This document shows, piece after piece, positions 45,424-54,401 of a stretch of DNA of 64,000 nt. Location: contig NC_015496.1 in assembly GCF_000212355.1 (NCBI RefSeq), forward strand, positions 1,612,001-1,676,000, read 5' to 3'. The translations under genes were made by a program, and so were the position numbers. The stretch is from Dokdonia sp. 4H-3-7-5. Lineage in GTDB: Bacteria; Bacteroidota; Bacteroidia; Flavobacteriales; Flavobacteriaceae. The notes under the pieces were generated by a model that saw only the letters and a list, made by a program, of their open reading frames with translations, ran no database searches and was not told where the DNA came from. Numbering within the stretch: position 1 is the first letter of the stretch; each line of letters begins with the position of its first letter.

Positions 45424-46402
45424 TGTGTAGTGCTATACGTGACAAAGTCACATCTAGCGGAGTGGGAATGTAATCAAACGCTTCTATTATTTTGTCATTA
45501 CTGTACAATGTCTGTCTTTGCAATGACTTGTAGCCTATTTTAGTTATTTGTCTTTTGCGAGTAAATATGCCTCTCATAGAGTCTAAGAAGTTTAAAAATT
45601 GGAGTAAGCCGTTGTTTAGAGCTCCACTAGGTGCTTTCTTGCCTAAGGTCTTTGCTATTTCTTCTAGTAAATCACGATAAGTGACATTGTAAGCAGTCGC
45701 AATATACCTTTCTTGTGCTAGGGTGCTATTCATAGCTTTCTCCATTAATGCTACTAAGTCTTTTACATCTATCACTGCGCTACCTCCAGTGGGATATAAA
45801 GCTTTTCCTTCAAGAATATGATTAAAGAACTTTCCGCTACCTGTCTGGTAGTTTCCTTCACCTATTACGATTCCGGGATTTAAAATAATTGCGTTTAATC
45901 CTTCTTGTGTTCCTCTCCATACTTCCATTTCTGCGCCATTTTTTGTGAGTGCATATACTGAGTTTGGAGCATCTGGATCCCAGAAATTATCTTCTGTAAT
46001 TGGATTGTTTGGTGTGCTTGCCAGTGTAGCAATAGAGCTTACATGTACTAATTTTTTGATATTATTTTCTAGGCATAGATTGACAACATTTGCAGTGCCT
46101 TCAATATTTATTTTAGTAAGCTCCTTAAATTGGTATGGGTCAAATGAAATAAGAGCCGCGCAATGGTATACATAAGTTACATCTTTAAAGACGGCAGTGA
46201 GGCTGGGTACTTCTGTAATATCGCCTCTAACCCAATCTATACGGTGTAATTGAGATTCCGCTTTCGCGAAAGCAAAAAAAGAAACAACCTCCGCCTTCTT
46301 AGATTCGCTTCGGTACAAAGCTCTAACGCTTTGATCTTTTTGTGTGAGGCTCAACAGTAAATGTTTACCTACAAGTCCAGTACTCCCAGTAACTAAAATC
46401 AT
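45407..46402 (-). CDS. NAD(P)-dependent epimerase/dehydratase (extended SDR)
   Basis: A 331-residue oxidoreductase of the extended short-chain dehydrogenase family. It has an N-terminal Rossmann motif TGSTGLVGKHLL, VYHCAALISF, and an active-site YALTK (Tyr-x-x-x-Lys). The C-terminal substrate domain resembles dihydroflavonol-reductase/NAD-dependent epimerases. The exact substrate cannot be predicted. It converges with the DUF4296 gene with a 17-bp overlap. The palindrome at 46262 encodes AFAKAES within an early loop. Confidence 0.88.
   Translation of the reverse strand: MILVTGSTGLVGKHLLLSLTQKDQSVRALYRSESKKAEVVSFFAFAKAESQLHRIDWVRGDITEVPSLTAVFKDVTYVYHCAALISFDPYQFKELTKINIEGTANVVNLCLENNIKKLVHVSSIATLASTPNNPITEDNFWDPDAPNSVYALTKNGAEMEVWRGTQEGLNAIILNPGIVIGEGNYQTGSGKFFNHILEGKALYPTGGSAVIDVKDLVALMEKAMNSTLAQERYIATAYNVTYRDLLEEIAKTLGKKAPSGALNNGLLQFLNFLDSMRGIFTRKRQITKIGYKSLQRQTLYSNDKIIEAFDYIPTPLDVTLSRIALHINQVR
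46262..46271. repeat. Dispersed palindrome inside epimerase gene
   Basis: An exact core within GCTTTCGCGAAAGC, read on the minus strand as AFAKA. Confidence 0.9.
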
Positions 46403-46503
46403 ATGGTAAAGATACGCCTCATGAATTAATTCTTAATTATATGAAGTGTATACGTGTTTTATCTTTTTAATAGAAACAATAGCCGCGGTCACACGCTTCT
46501 TTT

Positions 46504-46511
46504 TATATTTG
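46504..46511 (+). promoter_or_regulatory. -7 element of tyrS
   Basis: TATATTTG, followed by GCCATTGCC, matches the -7 consensus 22 bp before tyrS. No obvious TTG occurs at the right distance. Confidence 0.5.
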
Positions 46512-46533
46512 CCATTGCCTAAATACAATAGCA

Positions 46534-47829
46534 ATGATTAAGAATTTTGTAGAAGAATTACAGTGGCGTGGAATGATACACGATGTGATGCCACAAACCG
46601 AGGAACATTTAATGGAAGCGATGCGCTCTGCATATGTAGGTTTTGACCCAACGGCAGACTCATTACACATTGGAAATTTAGTTCCTATTATGTTATTGGC
46701 ACATTATCAAAGATCTGGTCATAGGCCTGTTGCGTTAGTAGGTGGAGCTACAGGTATGATAGGAGATCCATCAGGAAAATCATCAGAGCGTAATCTTCTT
46801 GATGAGAAGACATTACGTCATAACCAAGAATGTGTAAAATCACAACTATCACAGTTTCTCGATTTTACTTCGGGTGCAGAAAATCAGGCACTTTTAGTGA
46901 ATAACTATGACTGGATGAAGGAGTTTTCTTTTCTTGACTTTATTCGTGATGTAGGTAAGCATATTACGGTTAATTATATGATGGCAAAAGATTCTGTAAA
47001 AAATAGACTTACTGGTGAAGATGCAGATGGTATGTCATTTACAGAGTTTACATACCAGATGGTACAAGGATATGACTTTTTACATTTATATAAAAACGAA
47101 GGAATCACGCTCCAAATGGGGGGAAGTGACCAGTGGGGTAATATTACTACGGGTACAGAATTAGTTCGTCGTATAGGAGGCGGAAAAGGATATGCACTTA
47201 CGTGCCCGCTTATCACTAAGTCTGATGGAAGTAAATTTGGAAAAAGTGAAGGTGGAAACGTATGGCTAAATGCAAAAAGAACATCTCCGTATAAATTTTA
47301 CCAGTACTGGTTAAATACAACAGATGAGGATGCAGAGAAGTATATTAAGATCTTTACTTTTTTAGATAGAGAAGAGATTGAAGCACTTGTTGCAGCTCAT
47401 AAAGAGGCACCACATCAGAGAGCTTTACAAAAGAGACTAGCAGAGGAGGTAACCACTACGGTTCATGATGCAGAGGCGCTAGAAAAAGCAATCGCAGCTT
47501 CAAATATTTTATTTGGTAAAAGTACAAGTGATGATCTAAAGTCTCTTGATGAGGCAACATTTTTAGATGTCTTTGAAGGTGTACCACAAGCAGAGATAGA
47601 AAAATCTGAAATAGAAGCTGGATTAGATATTATCGCAGCACTTGCAGAAAAGACAGGATTTTTAAAATCTAATGGAGAAGCGAGACGTGCACTTAAAGAA
47701 AACTCAATCTCGATAAATAAAGAAAAAGTAGGAGAGGATTATACCATCCAGACTACAGATTTGATAAATGGAACCTTTGTACTGCTTCAAAGAGGTAAGA
47801 AGAATTACTTTGTTATTAGAGCATCCTAG
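46534..47829 (+). CDS. tyrS: Tyrosyl-tRNA synthetase
   Basis: A 431-residue class I synthetase of the bacterial TyrRS-1 type. [19 protein letters not shown] includes the HIGH-like HIGN motif, and [17 protein letters not shown] contains the KFGKS equivalent of KMSKS. A C-terminal S4-like RNA-binding domain follows ([23 protein letters not shown]). Normal length. It charges tRNA-Tyr. A terminator hairpin follows. Confidence 0.97.
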   Translation: MIKNFVEELQWRGMIHDVMPQTEEHLMEAMRSAYVGFDPTADSLHIGNLVPIMLLAHYQRSGHRPVALVGGATGMIGDPSGKSSERNLLDEKTLRHNQECVKSQLSQFLDFTSGAENQALLVNNYDWMKEFSFLDFIRDVGKHITVNYMMAKDSVKNRLTGEDADGMSFTEFTYQMVQGYDFLHLYKNEGITLQMGGSDQWGNITTGTELVRRIGGGKGYALTCPLITKSDGSKFGKSEGGNVWLNAKRTSPYKFYQYWLNTTDEDAEKYIKIFTFLDREEIEALVAAHKEAPHQRALQKRLAEEVTTTVHDAEALEKAIAASNILFGKSTSDDLKSLDEATFLDVFEGVPQAEIEKSEIEAGLDIIAALAEKTGFLKSNGEARRALKENSISINKEKVGEDYTIQTTDLINGTFVLLQRGKKNYFVIRAS

Positions 47830-47859
47830 TTGAGATACAAACTATACTAATAGAAATAT

Positions 47860-47896
47860 GAAAGCCCCAGTGTTCAAGTGAACATCTGGGGCTTTC
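47860..47896. terminator. Bidirectional terminator after tyrS
   Basis: GAAAGCCCCAG ... CTGGGGCTTTC with an inner TGTTC/GAACA stem. It separates converging tyrS and the YHS protein gene. Confidence 0.85.
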
Positions 47897-47929
47897 TAAC
47901 TAACTAACCAATCTATTATAAAGTCGTTC

Positions 47930-48379
47930 TTAATGTTTATTCCTTACAGTTTTCCATTCAATATCTGCTTTTTTCTTTAAAGTGGCTGCTCCTTCTTCAT
48001 TCCACTTTTCTAAGGTATTTACTCCCCAAGAGTTGTAAAAGAGATATAATTTACCATCTCTTATTTCAAAAGTTTCTGGATCTATCGATACTTTTTTCCC
48101 TTTATCCGCAATAGCATATGCGCAATACCCTCCGTATTGAGGAACAAACTTTTCTGGAGTCTTAATAAAAGCTTGTAGGTTTGTCTCGCTCGCAAATTTA
48201 AATTTCGCCCCATCATATGTTGTGGTGAATTCTTTATTTCCTTCTATAGCTTTATTGTTAAAATATTCTGTCACGTCAAATCCTTCGGCTACATATCCTT
48301 TTTTGAGGTTGTAATCTGTTTTTTGAGCGGTAATGGAAATTGTAAATAATGCCAGAAGAATGAATGATAGTAATCTCAT
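47930..48379 (-). CDS. YHS-domain exported protein
   Basis: A 149-residue protein with a signal peptide (MRLLSFILLALFTISITAQ). The mature part has the YHS pattern: VAEGFDVTEYF, ATTYDGAKFKFASETNLQAF-like segment, and YGGYCAYAIADKGKKV with the conserved Cys. YHS domains are associated with metal handling and oxidoreductases. Periplasmic. No partner gene is adjacent. Confidence 0.82.
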   Translation of the reverse strand: MRLLSFILLALFTISITAQKTDYNLKKGYVAEGFDVTEYFNNKAIEGNKEFTTTYDGAKFKFASETNLQAFIKTPEKFVPQYGGYCAYAIADKGKKVSIDPETFEIRDGKLYLFYNSWGVNTLEKWNEEGAATLKKKADIEWKTVRNKH

Positions 48380-48442
48380 AAACTTGCTATTTTAGTAATA
48401 CATACGTAAAGTAAGTCGTATTAGTTTTAGCAAGATTACATT

Positions 48443-49420
48443 TTATAGAGACATCAGGTTACAGCCGCGTATATCTGAGTTGTCAAAACGGCCTATTACG
48501 GTAAAGCTCCCATCCTTGGATACTCGTCCAAGATCTTGAGTGGCTATAAATGGGCAGGAAAATCTATTTGCTAGGTCAATTACATTGAGACCGCCGGTTT
48601 TTGTGCTTTCTAGTAAGCTTAGGGCATCTTCTGTATCTCGAGTGTATACTTTCATCCATGGAGGTGTGGTAAATATCCCTTTTCCATGAGAATAGCCTTG
48701 ACTCAATAACTCAGTCATCCCATATTCACTATGTATTGAAGACACGCCAAAACCGTTGCAAAGTATTTCATGCAGCTCATCACGGACCAGTTCTTTGCGA
48801 CGTCCTTTCATTCCGCCAGTTTCCATTATAATGGTGTTCTTAAGATTAAAGCGATGGGATTCTACTAAGTCTAAAAGTGCAAATGATACACCTATAAGTA
48901 ATACTTTTTGCCCTGCCTTGTCTAGTGATTCTAATTTATTTGCAAGTTCGTTGAGGTTGTTTAAATAAAATCCACTGTCAGGGTGATCACTCATTTTTAT
49001 TAGGTCATCTACCATATATATGAGGGAAGATCCAGATCTTTCTAGATAGGAGGGTAGTAGTGCTAGTATTACATAATCTTTTGGGTTTCCGTACGCTTTC
49101 GCGAAAGCGTGCTTAAAACTATCTTCATACAAGCTCAAGTCCGCAACATGGTGCTTGCTAGTGCTACTACCTGTAGTCCCACTACTACTAAAGATAACCG
49201 AAGCCTCTGAACCAGAAGTAAGAATAGTATGCGACTTAAAAAATTGAATAGGTAAAAAAGGAATATCTCTACTTCTTTTTATCTCACTAGGGTGTTTGTA
49301 TAGTAAGTCACAAAAAGATCTGTAGGTGGGATTATTCTCAAATTGAAAACGAAATGCCTCCAGAGCAGCTTCTTCAAATTGTGCATCTGTAGTGATATCA
49401 AAAATAGACTGTTGGGGCAT
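48443..49420 (-). CDS. LuxE/PaaK-like acyl-adenylate ligase family protein
   Basis: A protein of about 325 residues. I choose the ATG at 49420 (MPQQSIFDITTDAQFEEAALEAF) because 11 upstream codons look non-coding. IFSSSGTTGSSTSKHHV is the phosphate-binding loop of ANL/LuxE enzymes. ETGGMKGRRKE and SEYGMTELLSQGYS are the further LuxE/PaaK motifs, with TxE. It probably activates a fatty or other carboxylic acid. LuxA/B/C/D partners are absent, so bioluminescence is not suggested. The palindrome at 49097 encodes AFAKA. Confidence 0.85.
   Translation of the reverse strand: MPQQSIFDITTDAQFEEAALEAFRFQFENNPTYRSFCDLLYKHPSEIKRSRDIPFLPIQFFKSHTILTSGSEASVIFSSSGTTGSSTSKHHVADLSLYEDSFKHAFAKAYGNPKDYVILALLPSYLERSGSSLIYMVDDLIKMSDHPDSGFYLNNLNELANKLESLDKAGQKVLLIGVSFALLDLVESHRFNLKNTIIMETGGMKGRRKELVRDELHEILCNGFGVSSIHSEYGMTELLSQGYSHGKGIFTTPPWMKVYTRDTEDALSLLESTKTGGLNVIDLANRFSCPFIATQDLGRVSKDGSFTVIGRFDNSDIRGCNLMSL
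49097..49106. repeat. Dispersed palindrome inside LuxE-like gene
   Basis: An exact core within ACGCTTTCGCGAAAGCGT, read on the minus strand as AFAKA. Confidence 0.9.
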
Positions 49421-49733
49421 TGGGAATAATGTTTGTGCAAAGATATAAAACATATCTACCCGTACTCACGCTAGTTTTTTAAGAAGTATAATGACAAGTG
49501 AATATTTTTAAGATGATTTTCTGCTTTTGGAAAAGATCTTTTTACAAGTGAGGCGTTGTTAATCATGTAGTTAAACGATTTAATTTTACCTTGCCAATAA
49601 TTATAGTTGTAGGAAAGCTTAACGAAATCTTAATGCTCTTAACATGAGAAAGGGCAATTTTGCTAATACATTGCAGGATATATCAAAAGACTAAAACAAC
49701 GTATCTTTACACTAGGCGTATAATATTTAGAGC
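49421..49733. promoter_or_regulatory. Divergent intergenic region before the two-component operon
   Basis: A 313-bp AT-rich region without a gene. Near the response-regulator side are three direct repeats of CTTAA(C/T) at 49618, 49629 and 49638, then a -7-like TATCTTTA around 49700, 34 bp before the start codon. The direct repeats could be a binding site for a PhoB/PhoP-type regulator, including autoregulation. This is an inference from resemblance. Confidence 0.35.
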
Positions 49734-50417
49734 ATGAAAAAAAAAGACCTAAAAATACTTCTTGTAGATGATGAACCAGATATTCTTGAAATAGTAGGTT
49801 ATAATCTATCTAATGAAGGTTACCAAGTGATAACTGGGTCAAACGGAGTAGAGGCTGTAAAGCTTGCAAAAAAACACTCACCTCATTTAATTATTCTTGA
49901 TGTGATGATGCCAGAGATGGATGGTATAGAAGCTTGTGAAGTAATACGGGCAAATAGCGATCTGGACCAAACTATCATCACATTCTTTACCGCTAGGGGA
50001 GAGGATTATTCTCAAGTAGCAGGTTTTGATGCTGGAGCAGATGATTATATCACAAAGCCTATCAAACCTAAGGTGTTAGTAAGCAAAGTAAAAGCATTGT
50101 TGCGAAGATTTAAGGAAGAGGGAGTGTCTTCTCAAATTACAAAAGTAGGTAAGCTAGTAATCAATAGAGAGGAATATAAAGTTTACAAGGGTAAAGAAGA
50201 ACTATCCTTGCCACGTAAAGAGTTTGAATTGTTATCACTATTAACTTCAAAACCAGGTAAAGTCTTTACTCGTGAAGATATCCTAGATAAAGTCTGGGGT
50301 CTGGAAGTTGTAGTAGGTGGTCGAACCATAGATGTTCACATACGTAAGCTTAGAGAAAAAATAGGTGACGAGTCATTTAAGACCGTAAAAGGTGTAGGCT
50401 ATAAATTTGTTATGTAA
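49734..50417 (+). CDS. OmpR/PhoB family response regulator
   Basis: A 227-residue transcription regulator. The receiver domain has the acidic pair (LLVDDEPD), the phosphoacceptor Asp in LIILDVMMPEMDG (near residue 55), Thr in FFTARG and Lys in ITKPIKP. The C-terminal winged helix ends in RTIDVHIRKLREKIGDESFKTVKGVGYKF. It is translationally coupled to the sensor kinase (stop and start overlap by one base). By similarity it could be PhoP/PhoB-like, but the stimulus is unknown. Confidence 0.95.
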   Translation: MKKKDLKILLVDDEPDILEIVGYNLSNEGYQVITGSNGVEAVKLAKKHSPHLIILDVMMPEMDGIEACEVIRANSDLDQTIITFFTARGEDYSQVAGFDAGADDYITKPIKPKVLVSKVKALLRRFKEEGVSSQITKVGKLVINREEYKVYKGKEELSLPRKEFELLSLLTSKPGKVFTREDILDKVWGLEVVVGGRTIDVHIRKLREKIGDESFKTVKGVGYKFVM

Positions 50418-51472
50418 TGGCCGCAGGAGTTAAGCAGTCTTACTCATTTTCTCTCATTACAGCGAGTTATATATCTATCGTATTTGCGGCACTAATTATA
50501 ACGCTTGAGCTCCTGCGTGATGGTAATCCATCTTGGACTACTTCCATTATCGGGATTGGCCTGTGTTATGTGATTTCTTTCTTGATTATACATTACAGAA
50601 CGCAGTTTTTTATAATCAGAGGTGTAAAGGAGATTTATGATAATATAAAACTTCTTGAGGATGTAAGCTTCGTTCCAGATAACATCACAACGGATATGGC
50701 TTCTTTATCTGAAGAAGTAGAGCGTTATGCAAAACGTAAAAAAATCGAAATATCCTCTTTACGTATTCAAGATGAATATAGACGTGATTTTCTTGGTAAT
50801 GTAGCTCATGAATTAAAAACCCCGCTGTTTACGGTACAGGGTTATATTCTTACATTATTAGATGGGGCTATTAATGATAAAGCCGTACGTAAAAAATACC
50901 TACAACGCGCCGAAAAAGGTGTGGAGCGTCTCATATATCTAGTTAATGATCTAGATATGATTACAAAGCTTGAAGTAGGCGATCTTAATATTAACTACGA
51001 GTATTTTGATATTATTGAGCTAGTAGATAGCACTTTTGAAATGCTAGAAATGAAGGCTGCAAAGAGAAATATCACACTTGCTTTTGACGCGCCTTATGAT
51101 GAAGGTGTGATGGTCAATGCAGATAAGGAGCGCATACAGCAGTTACTTACTAATCTTATAGAGAACTCCATTAAGTACGGTAAAGAAAACGGAACGACAG
51201 AAGTAAGTGTACAAGACTTAATCCAAAATAAAGTGCTTGTGCGTATTACCGATAATGGAGAAGGAGTAGAAAGTGTACATATACCTAGGCTTTTTGAGCG
51301 TTTTTATCGTGTAGATAAATCAGGTAACCGTAAGGTGGGTGGATCAGGACTAGGCCTCTCTATTGTCAAGCACATCATTGAAGCGCATGAAGAAAGAGTG
51401 TATGTTGAAAGCGAATTTGGAGTGGGTTCTGAGTTCTCCTTCACCATTGAAAAGGCCGAAGAATTGAGTTAA
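50417..51472 (+). CDS. Sensor histidine kinase
   Basis: A 351-residue inner-membrane kinase, partner of the preceding regulator. Two N-terminal membrane helices with almost no periplasmic loop are followed by a linker coil, then the DHp box FLGNVAHELKTPLFTVQGY (phosphorylated His), and the catalytic domain with N box (LLTNLIENSIKYG), G1 (ITDNGEGV), F (LFERFYRVD) and G2 (GGSGLGLSIVKHI). The absence of a sensory periplasmic domain resembles PhoR-type kinases, which sense through partners. The last 123 bp overlap the convergent glycosyltransferase gene. Confidence 0.95.
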   Translation: MAAGVKQSYSFSLITASYISIVFAALIITLELLRDGNPSWTTSIIGIGLCYVISFLIIHYRTQFFIIRGVKEIYDNIKLLEDVSFVPDNITTDMASLSEEVERYAKRKKIEISSLRIQDEYRRDFLGNVAHELKTPLFTVQGYILTLLDGAINDKAVRKKYLQRAEKGVERLIYLVNDLDMITKLEVGDLNINYEYFDIIELVDSTFEMLEMKAAKRNITLAFDAPYDEGVMVNADKERIQQLLTNLIENSIKYGKENGTTEVSVQDLIQNKVLVRITDNGEGVESVHIPRLFERFYRVDKSGNRKVGGSGLGLSIVKHIIEAHEERVYVESEFGVGSEFSFTIEKAEELS

Positions 51473-52504
51473 ATCATAAGCAGGTATTCCTTGCTCAAAG
51501 CCAGGATACACTTTTAATCTCGGTAACTCTTTACTCTTAAAGCTGTCTTGCGTACAGTAGGGAGCAATCTTTTTTGATTTTAATAATTCGGCGAGATATT
51601 CTTGTTCAGTTTGACCAGGCGTAGGTATAAAAAACACCTTTTTTCTCATTATAGCAAGGTCCATGATTGTGGTATATCCAGATCGAGCAATCACGTACTT
51701 ACTTTGATTAATCGCCTTTTCTAATGCAGCGGTTGTTAGAAAGTTTACGACCTTAATATTAGCGCCTATTTTATCAGCCTCCTCTTCGGTGGAGACCTTT
51801 CCTTGCACAATAAGTAGCTTTACACTGGCTTTCTTAAAAAGCGCGATAATAATATCCTCTAGCATAGTGCGCTGTGGTTCTGGTCCAGACAGTACAGCGA
51901 TATAGTCATATATAATTTCTTCTTCAGAAGATTTCATTCTGCTCAAAGGGCCTATATATTTAGTGGGGATAGATAGTTTTTTTTGTGGATGCCCTAAGAC
52001 GCCACTTAAATTTATATCACCAGCTACATCAGGAACCCAGCATTCATTAAATCTTTGGAGATACATTCTATGTGCAGCAGATGATAACCAAGTGGTTTTA
52101 CCACTCAAGACCTGCAGCTGGTGGCTTATAATCACACAGGGCACCTTCTTAGTATATAACCCAAGTCTATTGTCAGAAATCACCCCATCTATGCCTAACT
52201 TATAGATAAGTTCCTCAAGGTCTCTATGCTCCTCTTTTATGGTTCTTCTTATGGAAGGCAGATCTGCAATTAGTTTTCTTTTAAAATGCGATCCTTTCTC
52301 AGAATACGCAATGTTATATGAAGGTAAAGTGACGGTAGCAAGCTCTGGAAATTCCTTTGTAAGCAGTTTCAACGCTTGGCCATCACTAGCGATCGTTACT
52401 TTATAATTATGAAAAGTTAAGGTGCGAATTATAGGGATGCATCGCGTAGCGTGACCCAGTCCCCAGTTGAGGGGTGCAACTAATATGTGTTTTTTATAAT
52501 TCAC
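51350..52504 (-). CDS. MurG-like glycosyltransferase (GT-B fold)
   Basis: A 384-residue protein. The N-terminal LVAPLNWGLGHATRCIPIIRTL and the C-terminal GYTTIMDLAIMRKKVFFIPTPGQTEQEYLAELL match the GT28/MurG-like donor-site layout (conserved Gly-rich loop and PxxxQxE). The acceptor is unknown. The last ~40 residues (after PAYDLTQFF) are encoded antisense to the end of the histidine kinase gene. Their composition is unlike the rest, so they may be an extension gained by loss of an earlier stop codon. Confidence 0.82.
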   Translation of the reverse strand: MNYKKHILVAPLNWGLGHATRCIPIIRTLTFHNYKVTIASDGQALKLLTKEFPELATVTLPSYNIAYSEKGSHFKRKLIADLPSIRRTIKEEHRDLEELIYKLGIDGVISDNRLGLYTKKVPCVIISHQLQVLSGKTTWLSSAAHRMYLQRFNECWVPDVAGDINLSGVLGHPQKKLSIPTKYIGPLSRMKSSEEEIIYDYIAVLSGPEPQRTMLEDIIIALFKKASVKLLIVQGKVSTEEEADKIGANIKVVNFLTTAALEKAINQSKYVIARSGYTTIMDLAIMRKKVFFIPTPGQTEQEYLAELLKSKKIAPYCTQDSFKSKELPRLKVYPGFEQGIPAYDLTQFFGLFNGEGELRTHSKFAFNIHSFFMRFNDVLDNREA

Positions 52505-52572
52505 AATGCAAATATCTAACTCTTCTAACTACTAAAAGTTTCCTTAATTTTACCAAAACATTAAATATACCT

Positions 52573-53247
52573 GTGGGAAGTAAAAATAAGCTTAAGCGTT
52601 TTAGAGAAAATGAGACATTTTCAAATGTAGTACAACCTACAAGAGAAGAACTCGTAGATGGTACATTCCCATTAAAGGGTAAATGGAATAAAGATTTTTT
52701 TAAGAATGACAACCCTATTGTGGTCGAGCTAGGCTGTGGTAAGGGGGAATATTCTGTGGGTCTTGCACAATCATATCCAGATAAAAACTTTGTAGGTATT
52801 GACATCAAAGGTGCCCGTTTTTGGAGAGGAGCAAAAACCGCTATCGAAGATAACTTGACTAACGTAGGTTTTATGCGTACGCAAATTGAGTTGATAGAGC
52901 ACGCTTTCGCGAAAGCGGAAATAGATGAAATATGGATTACTTTTCCAGATCCTCAAATTAAGTACAAGCGTACAAAACACAGAATGACTAATACGGAGTT
53001 TCTCCAAAAGTATAAGCGTGTGCTTAAACCAGATGGGTGTGTAAACTTAAAAACCGACTCTGAGTTTATGCATGGTTATACCTTAGGACTACTTCACGGT
53101 GAAGGTCACGAGATTTTAGAGGCAAATCATAATGTATACAAGAATGAATATTCTCCAAAGGAAGTGGTAGGTATTCAAACTTTTTACGAAAAACAATATC
53201 TAGAACAAGGAAAACCAATTACTTATATTAAATTTAGAGTTAAGTAA
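52573..53247 (+). CDS. trmB: tRNA (guanine-N7-)-methyltransferase
   Basis: A ~224-residue enzyme that methylates G46 of tRNAs with S-adenosylmethionine. I choose the GTG at 52573 (VGSKNKLKRFRENETF), which matches the usual N-terminus. An in-frame ATG 33 codons upstream would run into the divergent gene's promoter. Motifs: VVELGCGKGEYSVGLA (SAM loop), NFVGIDIKGARFWRGA, and DEIWITFPDPQIKYKRTKHRMTN (catalytic Asp region). The palindrome at 52905 encodes AFAKA directly before that motif. Confidence 0.93.
   Translation: MGSKNKLKRFRENETFSNVVQPTREELVDGTFPLKGKWNKDFFKNDNPIVVELGCGKGEYSVGLAQSYPDKNFVGIDIKGARFWRGAKTAIEDNLTNVGFMRTQIELIEHAFAKAEIDEIWITFPDPQIKYKRTKHRMTNTEFLQKYKRVLKPDGCVNLKTDSEFMHGYTLGLLHGEGHEILEANHNVYKNEYSPKEVVGIQTFYEKQYLEQGKPITYIKFRVK
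52905..52914. repeat. Dispersed palindrome inside trmB
   Basis: An exact core within ACGCTTTCGCGAAAGCG, read as AFAKA. Confidence 0.9.
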
Positions 53248-53256
53248 ACGCTAGCC

Positions 53257-53886
53257 TTGGAGATAACAAAACTCTTCTTAATCACATTCTTTGCTGCTTT
53301 AGCAGGAGTTATACCTCCTGGTCTAATCAATATGTCGGTTGCAAAAACTTGCGTAGAGCGTGGTCGTAATAATGGATTGCTAGTCGCTATAGGTGCTTCG
53401 TTTATTGTTATTATACAAGCACTTATTGCGGTATTACTAGCTAAATATATTTTTGGCAATCCATTTGTACAGAATATGTTATTAAGAACAGGACTTGTAA
53501 TCTTCTTGATTATGGCAGTGTTCTTCTTTATGAAGGCAAAGCGTGGTAAGGTTCCTAAAGTCAAGCTTTCTAAAAATAGAGGAATCAAGAGTCTTGGTAA
53601 AGGGATGATGATTTCGGCGCTTAATATTTTACCTATACCTTATTTCTGTGCATTAGGAGCTGCATTAAATGTGAGTGGTAAGGTAGAATATGATATTGTT
53701 GCTATTGCCTTTTTTGTGCTAGCAGCGGCACTTGGTACTTTTACAGCATTATATTTTTATGTGATATTTTTTGCGAGAATTCAAAATAGGGCAACCACGT
53801 TTACAAAGTATTCTAATTACTTTATGGCGTGTCTCATGGTGATACTCATGATCATCACACTGATAAGAACCATTTACTTCGAATGA
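53257..53886 (+). CDS. LysE/RhtB family translocator
   Basis: A 209-residue inner-membrane exporter with about six helices. The family opening FFAALAGVIPPGLINMSVAKTCVERGRNNGLLVAIGAS is clear. It likely exports an amino acid or related small solute. It starts with TTG at 53257, nine bases after trmB. Its stop codon overlaps the next start (ATGA). Confidence 0.85.
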   Translation: MEITKLFLITFFAALAGVIPPGLINMSVAKTCVERGRNNGLLVAIGASFIVIIQALIAVLLAKYIFGNPFVQNMLLRTGLVIFLIMAVFFFMKAKRGKVPKVKLSKNRGIKSLGKGMMISALNILPIPYFCALGAALNVSGKVEYDIVAIAFFVLAAALGTFTALYFYVIFFARIQNRATTFTKYSNYFMACLMVILMIITLIRTIYFE

Positions 53887-54233
53887 ATTACGCTCCAAAA
53901 ACCGAAAACTTTTTTACAAAAGTCTATGCTGTCGCAGCCCAAATACCTTATGGTCGTGTAACCAGTTATGGGGCTATTGCAAAGTACCTAGGAGCTGCTA
54001 GAAGCAGCCGTATGGTAGGTTGGGCAATGAATGGTTCACATATACATAGTGAAGTACCTGCTCATAGAGTTGTAAATCGTGTGGGACTACTTACCGGTAA
54101 GCATCATTTTCCGCAAACTAACCTCATGCAGCAGCTGCTGGAAAATGAAGGAGTAGAAGTGGTAGATGATAAAATTGTGGCTTTTAAAAAACACTTTTGG
54201 GATCCTAGTACGGAGTTGTCTCAAGACTTATGA
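53883..54233 (+). CDS. Alkyltransferase-like (ATL) DNA-repair protein, MGMT family
   Basis: A 116-residue protein with the DNA-binding fold of O6-alkylguanine-DNA alkyltransferases. Residues FFTKVYAVAAQIPYGRVTSYGAIAKYLGAARSSRMVGWAM match the family, but the active-site motif PCHRV reads PAHRV, so the alkyl-accepting Cys is Ala. That is the hallmark of ATL proteins, which flag alkylated guanines for excision repair. The ATG at 53883 is used. It overlaps the LysE stop codon, while the frame upstream has no family similarity. Confidence 0.9.
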   Translation: MNYAPKTENFFTKVYAVAAQIPYGRVTSYGAIAKYLGAARSSRMVGWAMNGSHIHSEVPAHRVVNRVGLLTGKHHFPQTNLMQQLLENEGVEVVDDKIVAFKKHFWDPSTELSQDL

Positions 54234-54318
54234 AACTTGAGAGAGAACCTTTAAAATTCAATGTATTATTTAAGGATTAATTAAACTTGAAATGTCAAAT
54301 TATTTGAAATTTCAAAGG

Positions 54319-54350
54319 TTGGAATATACCTCCTTGCGGTTGTATCTTTG
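54319..54350 (+). promoter_or_regulatory. Promoter of the Mrp/NifU operon
   Basis: TTG (54319-54321), a 21-nt spacer and TATCTTTG (54343-54350) match the Bacteroidetes consensus, 51 bp before the start codon. Confidence 0.7.
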
Positions 54351-54401
54351 CATTTAGAATCAATCTAATTAGAGATTATTCAGAATTGCTTAAACACGAC
54401 A

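Noticed and set aside
48443-49420. Bioluminescence locus suggested by the LuxE-like protein
   Set aside because: No luxA, luxB, luxC or luxD neighbour. LuxE/PaaK folds are used for many acyl activations.
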